In this document: one piece after another, positions 18,768-25,409 of the stretch | Numbering within the stretch: position 1 is the first letter of the stretch | Layout of the letters: every line of letters starts with the position of its first letter | Source of the DNA: Streptomyces viridosporus | GTDB taxonomy: Bacteria; Actinomycetota; Actinomycetes; Streptomycetales; Streptomycetaceae | Length of the DNA stretch: 61,892 bases | Reading direction: 5' to 3' | NCBI RefSeq assembly: GCF_002078235.1 | Contig: NZ_MSGP01000340.1 | Coordinates: forward strand, 1-61,892 | The notes under the pieces: generated by a model | Told to the model about the DNA's origin: nothing | What the model saw: the letters and a program-made list of their open reading frames with translations, nothing else | The model's database searches: none | Position numbers and translations under genes: made by a program

Positions 18768-20111
18768 TCAGATGTTCCGGAAGCGGTTGATGGCGTCGAT
18801 GTGCTTCGCGCGCTTCTCGTGGTCGCGCACGCCCAGGCCCTCCTCGGGCGCCAGGCACAGCACGCCGACCTTGCCCTGGTGCGCGTTGCGGTGCACGTCG
18901 TGGGCGGCCTGGCCGGTCTCCTCCAGCGGGTAGACCTTCGACAGCGTGGGGTGGATCTTGCCCTTCGCGATGAGCCGGTTGGCCTCCCAGGCCTCGCGGT
19001 AGTTGGCGAAGTGCGACCCGATGATGCGCTTCAGCGACATCCACAGGTAGCGGTTGTCGTACTGGTGCATGTAGCCCGAGGTCGAGGCGCAGGTGGTGAT
19101 GGTGCCGCCCTTGCGGGTGACGTAGACCGAGGCGCCGAAGGTCTCGCGGCCGGGGTGCTCGAAGACGATGTCGATGTCCTCGCCGCCGGTGAGTTCACGG
19201 ATGCGCTTGCCGAAGCGCTTCCACTCCTTCGGGTCCTGGGTGTTCTCGTCCTTCCAGAACTTGTAGTCCTCGGCGCTGCGGTCGATGATCGCCTCGGCGC
19301 CCATCGACCGGCAGATGTCGGCCTTCTGCTCGCTGGAGACGACACAGACCGGGTTGGCGCCGCCGGCCAGCGCGAACTGGGTTGCGTAGGAGCCGAGTCC
19401 GCCGCTCGCGCCCCAGATGAGGACGTTGTCGCCCTGCTTCATGCCGGCGCCGTTGCGGGAGACCAGCTGCCGGTACGCGGTGGAGTTGACCAGACCCGGG
19501 GCGGCGGCCTCCTCCCAGGTGAGGTGGTCCGGCTTGGGCATCAGCTGGTTGGACTTCACCAGGGCGATCTCGGCGAGACCGCCGAAGTTGGTCTCGAAGC
19601 CCCAGATGCGCTGCTCGGGGTCGAGCATCGTGTCGTTGTGGCCGTCGCTGGACTCCAGCTCGACGGACAGGCAGTGGGCGACGACCTCGTCACCGGGCCG
19701 CCAGGAGTTGACGCCGGGGCCGGTGCGCAGCACGACGCCCGCGAGGTCGGAGCCGATGATGTGGTACGGCAGGTCGTGGCGCTTGGCCAGCTCGCTGGTG
19801 CGGCCGTAGCGCTCCAGGAAGCCGAACGTCGACAGCGGCTCGAAGATCGAGGTCCACACCGAGTTGTAGTTGACCGAGGAGGCCATGACGGCCACCAGGG
19901 CCTCGCCCGGGCCGAGTTCGGGCAGCGGCACGTCGTCGAGGTGGATCGACTTGCGGGGGTCCTTGTCGCGGGTGGCGAGCCCGGCGAACATCTCCGTCTC
20001 GTCCTTGTGCACGGTGATCGCGCGGTACGACTCGGGGAGCGGCAGGGCGGCGAAGTCCTCCGACGTGGAGTCGGGCGACTGGATCGCGTCCAGGATGTCC
20101 TTCATGGTCAC
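18768..20111 (-). CDS. ccr: Crotonyl-CoA carboxylase/reductase
   Basis: A 447-aa NADPH enzyme of the medium-chain dehydrogenase family that reductively carboxylates crotonyl-CoA to (2S)-ethylmalonyl-CoA, the committing step of the ethylmalonyl-CoA pathway and a source of polyketide extender units. Clear marks: YHIIGSDLAGVVLRTG, WGFETNFGGLAEIALVK, AAAPGLVNSTAYRQLV, the nucleotide loop WGASGGLGSYATQFAL, and FEHPGRETFGASV. I chose the GTG at 20111 (M-T-M-K-D-I-L) because GGAGG lies seven bases before it; the ATG six bases inside would have a 13-base spacing. It heads the operon. A TTGCCG-17-TACGTT promoter with phased palindromes lies ~230 bases upstream. Confidence 0.97.
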   Translation of the reverse strand: MTMKDILDAIQSPDSTSEDFAALPLPESYRAITVHKDETEMFAGLATRDKDPRKSIHLDDVPLPELGPGEALVAVMASSVNYNSVWTSIFEPLSTFGFLERYGRTSELAKRHDLPYHIIGSDLAGVVLRTGPGVNSWRPGDEVVAHCLSVELESSDGHNDTMLDPEQRIWGFETNFGGLAEIALVKSNQLMPKPDHLTWEEAAAPGLVNSTAYRQLVSRNGAGMKQGDNVLIWGASGGLGSYATQFALAGGANPVCVVSSEQKADICRSMGAEAIIDRSAEDYKFWKDENTQDPKEWKRFGKRIRELTGGEDIDIVFEHPGRETFGASVYVTRKGGTITTCASTSGYMHQYDNRYLWMSLKRIIGSHFANYREAWEANRLIAKGKIHPTLSKVYPLEETGQAAHDVHRNAHQGKVGVLCLAPEEGLGVRDHEKRAKHIDAINRFRNI

Positions 20112-20340
20112 GGTGTTGCCTCCGGCGTCGAGCGCCCTGAGGGAGGGGCGCTGAGGGTTACGTCGGTGCTGCTGAGGGTTGATCGAGGGGGTGCCGTCGG
20201 TTCGGCGGACGGTGCTTCGGCGGCGCTTTGTGGCGCGGGAGGTTGCCTGTGACGCAGGCGTCCGGGCGCGCAGGCCTTCCGGCTTGCTGGGACAGCCGAC
20301 GCACGAGCTTTCTCTGCGCGCCGGCCGCCCGGACTCTTTC

Positions 20341-20369
20341 AACGTATGGCACGCCGTGTCATCCGGCAA
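20341..20369 (-). promoter_or_regulatory. Candidate sigma-70-type promoter of the ccr operon
   Basis: On the minus strand TTGCCG (20364-20369) is followed 17 bases later by TACGTT (20341-20346). Transcription would start near 20334 and leave a ~220-base untranslated leader before ccr. It is the only good -35/-10 pair I find in the 438-base ccr-tetR gap; the rest of the leader (20112-20333) holds no gene that I can support. Confidence 0.5.
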
Positions 20370-20382
20370 GGCACTGCGTGCC
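20348..20382. promoter_or_regulatory. Two phased GGCACNNNGTGYC palindromes over the ccr promoter
   Basis: GGCACGCCGTGTC (20348-20360) lies between the proposed -10 and -35, and GGCACTGCGTGCC (20370-20382) directly upstream of the -35. Their starts are 22 bases apart, two helical turns, so a dimeric repressor could bind both on one face of the DNA. Confidence 0.5.
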
Positions 20383-20480
20383 AGAACTTGCTCTCAGATG
20401 AAATCTTTACTCGACAAATGAGCGATGATCGATCGAACCGGCCCCGCAAGGAGGTCGAAAGAGGCCCCTGACATGCCAAA

Positions 20481-20504
20481 ACGGCCACCCTGTGGGGTGG
20501 CCGT
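20481..20504 (-). terminator. Rho-independent terminator after the tetR gene
   Basis: Perfect 10-bp stem ACGGCCACCC / GGGTGGCCGT with a four-base loop, 46 bases past the tetR stop. On the minus strand the stem is followed at once by TTTT, one of the few terminators in this window with a U-tract. Confidence 0.88.
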
Positions 20505-20549
20505 CGTCACAGCGGCGGAGTGCCCTCGGGCACCGTCCCGGTGGCGCGC

Positions 20550-21365
20550 TCAGCGCTCCTTCAGCGCCTGCTCGATGGTCCGCATCACCTCGTCCAGCGG
20601 GGCGTCGGTGCGGGCGACGGTGACCAGCACCTCGCCGTGCGCCGGCACCGGGGCCGCGGCCCGCTGCGGGGCGGCGGCGGTGCGGCGGCCCGCCATGATG
20701 CCGCTCCCGAAGGTCTTGCGGACGATCGCGAAGGCGTGGTCGAGCTGGGCCTCCACGTCCCCCTGGCCGCCGGCCCGCAGCCAGCGCCGCAGCACGTGGT
20801 TGTGGGCGGTCACCACGGCGGACGCGGCGACCTCCGCCAGCAGCGGGTCGTCGTTGGCGTCGTCGTCGTGCGCGTGCTCGTCGAAGTGGCCGAGCAGGTA
20901 GCGGGTGAAGAGGCGCTCGTAGCGCGCCACCGACGCGATCTCCGCCTCGCGCAGGGTGGGCACCTCGCGCGTCAGCTTGTAGCGGGCGACCGAGATCTCC
21001 GGCCGCGCCGCGTACATCTTCATGACCTCCTTGATGCCGCGGCACACCGTGTCGAGCGGATGCTCGTGCGCGGGCGCGGCGTTGAGCACCGCCTCCGCGC
21101 GGACCAGGGTGTCGTCGTGGTCGGGGAAGATCGCCTCTTCCTTGGACCGGAAGTGGCGGAAGAAGGTGCGGCGGGCGACCCCGGCGGCGGCCGCGATCTC
21201 GTCGACGGTGGTCGCCTCGTACCCTTTGGTCGCGAACAGCTCCATCGCGGCGGCCGCCAGTTCCCGGCGCATCTTCAGCCGCTGGGCGGCGGCGCGAGAA
21301 CCTGCGGCACTCTCCGGCGGCTCGGGCGTGGCGGGTGTACGTACGGACTTGGCGGGCTGGGACAT
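20550..21365 (-). CDS. TetR-family transcriptional regulator
   Basis: A 271-aa repressor-type regulator. The N-terminal HTH is clear (LAAAAMELFATKGYEATTVDEIAAAAGVARRTFFRHF, residues ~33-75), after a ~30-residue Pro/Ala/Arg-rich arm. The C-terminal ligand domain is of the TetR_C type; a His/Asp-rich segment (EHAHDDDANDD, ~155) and a loose basic segment (~225-245) are notable. It lies downstream of the hydroxyacyl-CoA dehydrogenase and upstream of the ccr operon, all on one strand, which makes it a reasonable candidate regulator of acyl-CoA metabolism. ATG 21365 is chosen on protein content; an ATG 18 bases upstream is also in frame and neither has a strong ribosome site. Confidence 0.88.
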   Translation of the reverse strand: MSQPAKSVRTPATPEPPESAAGSRAAAQRLKMRRELAAAAMELFATKGYEATTVDEIAAAAGVARRTFFRHFRSKEEAIFPDHDDTLVRAEAVLNAAPAHEHPLDTVCRGIKEVMKMYAARPEISVARYKLTREVPTLREAEIASVARYERLFTRYLLGHFDEHAHDDDANDDPLLAEVAASAVVTAHNHVLRRWLRAGGQGDVEAQLDHAFAIVRKTFGSGIMAGRRTAAAPQRAAAPVPAHGEVLVTVARTDAPLDEVMRTIEQALKER

Positions 21366-21384
21366 GTCCCGAACGTACTGCATG

Positions 21385-21402
21385 TGCGCAGCTCGATGCG
21401 CA
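21385..21402. promoter_or_regulatory. Paired TGCGCA motif upstream of tetR
   Basis: Two copies of the self-complementary hexamer TGCGCA (21385-21390 and 21397-21402), 12 bases apart and 20 bases upstream of the tetR start. It is a possible autoregulatory operator. No copy of this arrangement is seen at the ccr promoter, so the link to a shared regulator is weak. Confidence 0.3.
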
Positions 21403-21528
21403 TGACCGGGGGTTCCCCCGCCCCCGGCGGACGGGGGAGGCCCGGTACGGGCGGACGGCGGGAGCCGGCCGGGGCCGAGCAGCCCGCCCCACTCGCCGCC
21501 GTCCTGGAACCGGTCGCCGGGGCGCCGC

Positions 21529-23334
21529 TCAGCGCTTGGCATACTCGCGGAAGCCGCGCCCGGTCTTGCGGCCGAGGCAGCCCGCGGCCACCAGGTGCTC
21601 CAGCAGCGGCGCCGGGGCGAGGCCCGGGTCGCGGAACTCGCGGTGCAGGACCTTCTCGATGGCGAGCGAGACGTCCAGCCCGACGACGTCCAGCAGCTCG
21701 AAGGGGCCCATCGGGTAGCCGCCGCCCAGCTTCATCGCGGCGTCGATGTCGTCCAGGGACGCGTAGTGCTCCTGCACCATCTTGATCGCGTTGTTGAGGT
21801 ACGGGAACAGCAGCGCGTTGACGATGAACCCGGCCCGGTCGCCGCAGTCCACGGCGTGCTTGCGGATCCTCCCGCAGACCTCGTGCACCGTCGCGTGCAC
21901 GTCGTCGGCGGTCAGCACCGTGCGCACCACCTCGACCAGCTTCATGGCCGGCGCCGGGTTGAAGAAGTGCATGCCGATCACGTCCTGCGGGCGCGAGGTG
22001 GCGCGGGCGCAGGCGACGACCGGGAGGGAGGAGGTGGTGGTGGCGAGCACCGCGCCCGGCTTGCAGACCTTGTCCAGGGTCGCGAACAGCTGCTGCTTGA
22101 CCCGGAGGTCCTCGGCGACCGCCTCGAGGGCGAGGTCGACCTCGGCGAAGTCGTCGTAGGTGCCCGTCGGCCGGATCCGCTCCAGGGCCTGCGCGGCGGC
22201 CTCGGCGGTCATCCGGCCCTTGTCGACGGAGCGGGCGAGGGACTTGCCGACACGGGCCCTGGCGGCCTCGGCCTTCTCCTCGCTGCGGGCGGCCAGGACC
22301 ACCTCGTAGCCGGCCTTGGCGAAGACCTCGGCGATGCCGGAGGCCATGGTGCCGGAACCGGCGACACCCACCGAGCGCACCGTCCGGCCGGCGCCGGCGG
22401 CGCCGCCCTCCGGCGGGGTCAGGGCGTCCGGCACGACGGTCCCGCTGTCCGGCGCCGCGTAGGTGTAGAAACCGCGCCCGGCCTTGCGGCCCGTCAGGCC
22501 CGCCTCGCTGAGCTGCTTGAGGATCGGGGCGGGGGCGTGCAGCCGGTCGTGGGACTCGGCGTACATGGCCTCCAGCACCGTGCGCGCGGTGTCGATGCCG
22601 ATCAGGTCGAGCAGCGCCAGCGGGCCCATGGGCAGGCCGCAGCCGAGCCGCATCGCGGCGTCGATGTCCTCGCGGGAGGCGTAGTGGGCCTCGTACATCG
22701 CGGCGGCCTGGTTGAGGTAGCCGAACAGCAGCCCGTCGGCGACGAATCCGGGCCGGTCGCCGACCGCGACCGGCTCCTTGCCGAGATCCAGGGCGAGGTC
22801 GGTGACCGCGGTGACGGCCGCCGGGGCGGTCAGCACGCTGGAGACGACCTCGACCAGCTTCATCGCCGGGGCGGGGTTGAAGAAGTGCATGCCCAGCACC
22901 CGCTCGGGGTGGGCCGAGTCGGCGGCGAGCCGGGTGACGGACAGGGCGTTGGTGCCGGTCGCCAGGATCGCCTCGGGCCGCACGATCCCGTCGAGTTCGC
23001 GGATGATCTGCTGCTTGACCTCGTACGACTCCGGAGCCACCTCGATCACCAGATCGGCGCCGGCCGCCGCGGTGAGGTCGGTGGAGGTGGTCACGCGGGC
23101 GAGGACGTCCGCGCGCTCCTGCTCGGTCAGGCGCCCGCGCTCCACGGCACGGGCGGTCGAGGCCTCCAGGACGGCGACGCACTTCGCGGCCTGGGCCTCA
23201 CTGATGTCGATGCCGACGACCTCGCGGCCGGCCTTGGCCAGGACCTCGGCGATGCCGGTGCCCATCGTGCCGAGGCCGACGACGGCGACGGTCCGGAGCG
23301 GGGACAGGGGGGTGTCGGACAGGGGAGTGGCCAT
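21529..23334 (-). CDS. Tandem-duplicated 3-hydroxyacyl-CoA dehydrogenase
   Basis: A 601-aa NAD(P)-dependent dehydrogenase interconverting 3-hydroxybutyryl-CoA and acetoacetyl-CoA. It holds two complete copies of the ~285-aa enzyme: nucleotide loops GLGTMGTGIAEVLAKAG and GSGTMASGIAEVFAKAG, the motif HFFNPAPAMKLVEVV in both halves, and GLPMGPLALLDLIG / GYPMGPFELLDVVG in the C-terminal domains. A ~30-residue Gly/Pro/Ala linker joins the halves. Both halves keep the catalytic His, so neither is obviously dead. Just upstream of tetR and the ccr operon, it would help supply crotonyl-CoA, though a crotonase is not encoded in this window. The ATG at 23334 has CTGGAG 7-12 bases upstream. Confidence 0.92.
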   Translation of the reverse strand: MATPLSDTPLSPLRTVAVVGLGTMGTGIAEVLAKAGREVVGIDISEAQAAKCVAVLEASTARAVERGRLTEQERADVLARVTTSTDLTAAAGADLVIEVAPESYEVKQQIIRELDGIVRPEAILATGTNALSVTRLAADSAHPERVLGMHFFNPAPAMKLVEVVSSVLTAPAAVTAVTDLALDLGKEPVAVGDRPGFVADGLLFGYLNQAAAMYEAHYASREDIDAAMRLGCGLPMGPLALLDLIGIDTARTVLEAMYAESHDRLHAPAPILKQLSEAGLTGRKAGRGFYTYAAPDSGTVVPDALTPPEGGAAGAGRTVRSVGVAGSGTMASGIAEVFAKAGYEVVLAARSEEKAEAARARVGKSLARSVDKGRMTAEAAAQALERIRPTGTYDDFAEVDLALEAVAEDLRVKQQLFATLDKVCKPGAVLATTTSSLPVVACARATSRPQDVIGMHFFNPAPAMKLVEVVRTVLTADDVHATVHEVCGRIRKHAVDCGDRAGFIVNALLFPYLNNAIKMVQEHYASLDDIDAAMKLGGGYPMGPFELLDVVGLDVSLAIEKVLHREFRDPGLAPAPLLEHLVAAGCLGRKTGRGFREYAKR

Positions 23335-23749
23335 CGCGGGACTCCAGGAATGAGGGTGACGACGGGAAACGCGCCCGGGTGCGCCGAGGGGCGCACCGGG
23401 TGCGTGCAGGGGGTGCGGGTGTTGCCGGGCTGCGAGCGCACACGCCCGGTGCCGTCGACCCGGACCCGCCCGGAAGGCGGGGAAGGCGTGAACACGCCCC
23501 GGTACGACGGCGGTTCCGACCGGCCCTGTCCCGAGGCCGAGCCGTACTGCGGTACACGGAGGTACCGAACCGACTGCGTCCCCCACTGCCTCGACGGCGT
23601 GGGAGGTTCCCTCATCGGCGGCCGCGTCACCAAACCGCCGTGAGGAGAGTCGCGAGTGGGTGACTCGCTCGTCTGAGCTTAACTCGCGGGTAACGAGCGC
23701 GCCAGCCCTCGTGTTTGTGATGTACGTCCCGAGCGGCCCACCGCACCCC
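23335..23749. other. Intergenic region between divergent dehydrogenase and HEAT-protein genes
   Basis: About 415 bases with no supported gene; the open frames here are GC-bias artefacts. It contains the dehydrogenase ribosome site and a small palindrome GCGAGT-N5-ACTCGC (23652-23668). The half-site ACTCGC recurs at 23681-23686, which could be a regulator site. A TAAGCT hexamer on the minus strand (around 23675-23680) is a possible -10 without a visible -35. Confidence 0.4.
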
Positions 23750-23755
23750 TAATCT
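23750..23755 (+). promoter_or_regulatory. -10 hexamer of the HEAT-protein gene, leaderless spacing
   Basis: TAATCT, a near-consensus -10, ends seven bases before the ATG at 23763, so the first transcribed base is probably the A of ATG. No clear -35 at 17-18 bases. Confidence 0.6.
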
Positions 23756-23762
23756 CTGGGAC

Positions 23763-24368
23763 ATGGACGAAGAGTTGCGATCGATCACGGAACGCTTACG
23801 GGCCGAGGCGGGCGGATCGGCGGCGTACGACCGCCTCGTGACGACGGGGGACCCCGACACCCTGGCAACCGTCCTCACCGAACCCGGACAGCCGCTGTGG
23901 GCCCGGGAACTGGCCGCGTTCCGGCTGGGACTCGCGGGCGACCGGCGGGCCTTCGAAGCCCTGGTGCTCCTCCTCAACCACCGCGACCCACCGCGCTGTG
24001 CCTCCGCCGCGCACGCCCTCGCCCGCCTCGGCGACCCGCGCACCGGCCGGGCGGCCGCCGCCCTCGCCACCAACGAACTGCGCGTCGCCTACGCGCTGCA
24101 CCCGGTGCGCCTGCTGACCCGGCTCCGGGCCCCCGAGGCGGTGCCCGCCCTGATCACCACGTTGGAGCGGCGCCTGCGCCCGCACGACCCGTACCGGCGG
24201 GTGGCCCTCGCCTGCGTGGAGGGCCTGGGCGAACTCGGCGACGCGCGTGCCGAACCCGTCCTGAACGAGGCACTCGCCCACCCGGCGCTGGCCGAGGCGG
24301 CGGTGCGCGCGCTGGCGCGGATCCCCCGCCGGCGACCGCCCGGAGGGCGGATTCCCGGACCGCGGTAG
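23763..24368 (+). CDS. HEAT-repeat protein
   Basis: A 201-aa all-helical protein with about four HEAT/PBS-lyase-like repeats, visible as recurring A-hydrophobic-x-x-L-A/G-L-G-D-x-R units: AFRLGLAGDRRAFEALV, AHALARLGDPRTGRAAA, LLTRLRAPEAVPALITTL and VEGLGELGDARAEPVLNEAL. Such proteins are scaffolds with no catalytic residues. Database entries sometimes transfer misleading enzyme names to this family. No signal peptide or membrane segment. Likely leaderless. It converges with a GNAT gene, only five bases between the two stops and no hairpin there. Confidence 0.8.
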   Translation: MDEELRSITERLRAEAGGSAAYDRLVTTGDPDTLATVLTEPGQPLWARELAAFRLGLAGDRRAFEALVLLLNHRDPPRCASAAHALARLGDPRTGRAAAALATNELRVAYALHPVRLLTRLRAPEAVPALITTLERRLRPHDPYRRVALACVEGLGELGDARAEPVLNEALAHPALAEAAVRALARIPRRRPPGGRIPGPR

Positions 24369-24373
24369 CGCCG

Positions 24374-24916
24374 TCAGCCGGGGACCGGGGCGAGGTCCTT
24401 CGCGTACCGCACCTCGGGCACGGCCACCCCGTCCACCTCGAAGGGCTCCTCGGCGCCGTCCGCGGCGAACCCCGCCCGCTCGTAGAAGCGGCGGGCGCGG
24501 GTGTTGCCCTTGAGCACCCACAGGTACATGCGGCCGTGGCCGGCGGCGGAACAGCGGCGGACCGCTTCCGCGAGCAGGGCCCTGCCCACACCGTGCCCGA
24601 TGGACTCGGGAAGCAGGTACAGGGCGTACAACTCGGCGTCCCCGGTGCGGGTCTCGCCGTCCCGGTACGGGCCGAACGCGGCCCAGCCGGCGAGCCCGCC
24701 GCCGTCGGCCTCGGCGACCAGGTTCACCACGCCGCCGTCGCCGCGCAGGAGGCGGGCGCGGTGGCGTTCGGCGTCCGCCGCCACGTCGAGGCCGTCGAGG
24801 TACGGCTGCGGGACGAGCCCGCGGTAGGCGTGCCGCCAGCCGCGGATCCGGATCTCCGCCACGCGGTCGCAGTCGTCCGCGGTCATGGCGCGGATGCCGG
24901 GGAAAGCACCGTTCAT
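24374..24916 (-). CDS. GNAT-family N-acetyltransferase
   Basis: A 180-aa acetyl-CoA-dependent transferase. The GNAT core is complete: an early segment IRIRGWRHAYRGLVP, then LYALYLLPESIGHGVGRALLAEAV carrying the pyrophosphate-binding R/Q-x-x-G-x-G/A-like loop (GHGVGRA), and the C-terminal RRFYERAGF motif. Substrate unknown. The gene follows the Rid-family gene by nine bases on the same strand, but it also has its own -10 hexamer (TAGGGT) formed partly by the stop codon of that gene, so it can be made from a leaderless mRNA as well as a two-gene message. Confidence 0.88.
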   Translation of the reverse strand: MNGAFPGIRAMTADDCDRVAEIRIRGWRHAYRGLVPQPYLDGLDVAADAERHRARLLRGDGGVVNLVAEADGGGLAGWAAFGPYRDGETRTGDAELYALYLLPESIGHGVGRALLAEAVRRCSAAGHGRMYLWVLKGNTRARRFYERAGFAADGAEEPFEVDGVAVPEVRYAKDLAPVPG

Positions 24917-24922
24917 GGCGGG

Positions 24923-24928
24923 ACCCTA
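24923..24928 (-). promoter_or_regulatory. -10 hexamer of the GNAT gene overlapping the upstream stop codon
   Basis: TAGGGT on the minus strand, six bases before the ATG at 24916. Its first three bases are the TAG stop codon of the preceding Rid-family gene. Confidence 0.5.
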
Positions 24929-25354
24929 GGCGACACCGCTCGCGGACGGCGCGCGATTGTCCGGGACGACCGCGAGCGCCTCGACCTCCACCAGGAACTC
25001 CGGGCGGACCAGGGCCGCCACCTGGACGGCGGACGCGGCGGGCAGCCGGTCGTCGGGCACGTGCTCGGCGCGGGCCTTCCTGATCGCCGGCATGTGCGCC
25101 ATGTCCGTGACGAAGTAGGTGAGCTTCACGACGTCGTCGAAGGTCGCACCGGCGGCCGCCAGACAGCGCCTCAGGTTCTCGAACACCTGACGGGCCTGGA
25201 CCCCGGCATCGCCCTCGCCGACGAGTTCGCCGTCCTGGTCCAGGGCGAGCTGGCCGGAGACGGCCACCACCCGGCCCGTGCCCGTGACGACATGGGTGTA
25301 CTGGGACGCGGGGAACACCCCGTCGGGGGCGGGGATCCTGATCGGTTCGCTCAT
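24926..25354 (-). CDS. Rid-family (YjgF/YER057c/UK114) protein lacking the RidA arginine
   Basis: A 142-aa trimeric Rid-fold protein. The fold is clear from VVAVSGQLALDQDGELVGEGD, QARQVFENLRRCLAAAGATFDDVVKLTYFVTDM and the closing FLVEVEALAVVP. In enamine/imine deaminases (RidA proper) an Arg follows Pro-Ala in the PARSxVEV motif; here the motif reads LPAASAVQV, so that catalytic Arg is Ala. It therefore belongs to one of the Rid4-7-like groups whose function is not settled, and should not be called an enamine deaminase. The ATG at 25354 has GGGG at good spacing. Upstream partner of the GNAT gene. Confidence 0.86.
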   Translation of the reverse strand: MSEPIRIPAPDGVFPASQYTHVVTGTGRVVAVSGQLALDQDGELVGEGDAGVQARQVFENLRRCLAAAGATFDDVVKLTYFVTDMAHMPAIRKARAEHVPDDRLPAASAVQVAALVRPEFLVEVEALAVVPDNRAPSASGVA

Positions 25355-25409
25355 GACCCCATGGTGGACCACGGGTCCGGCACTCCCGCCCCGACGGAGG
25401 GTCAGGCGC

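Noticed and set aside
20112..20340. Known riboswitch (B12 type expected near a B12-dependent operon) in the ccr leader
   Set aside because: I could not find the B12-box core or a matching conserved helix by eye; a covariance-model scan would be needed to exclude it fully.
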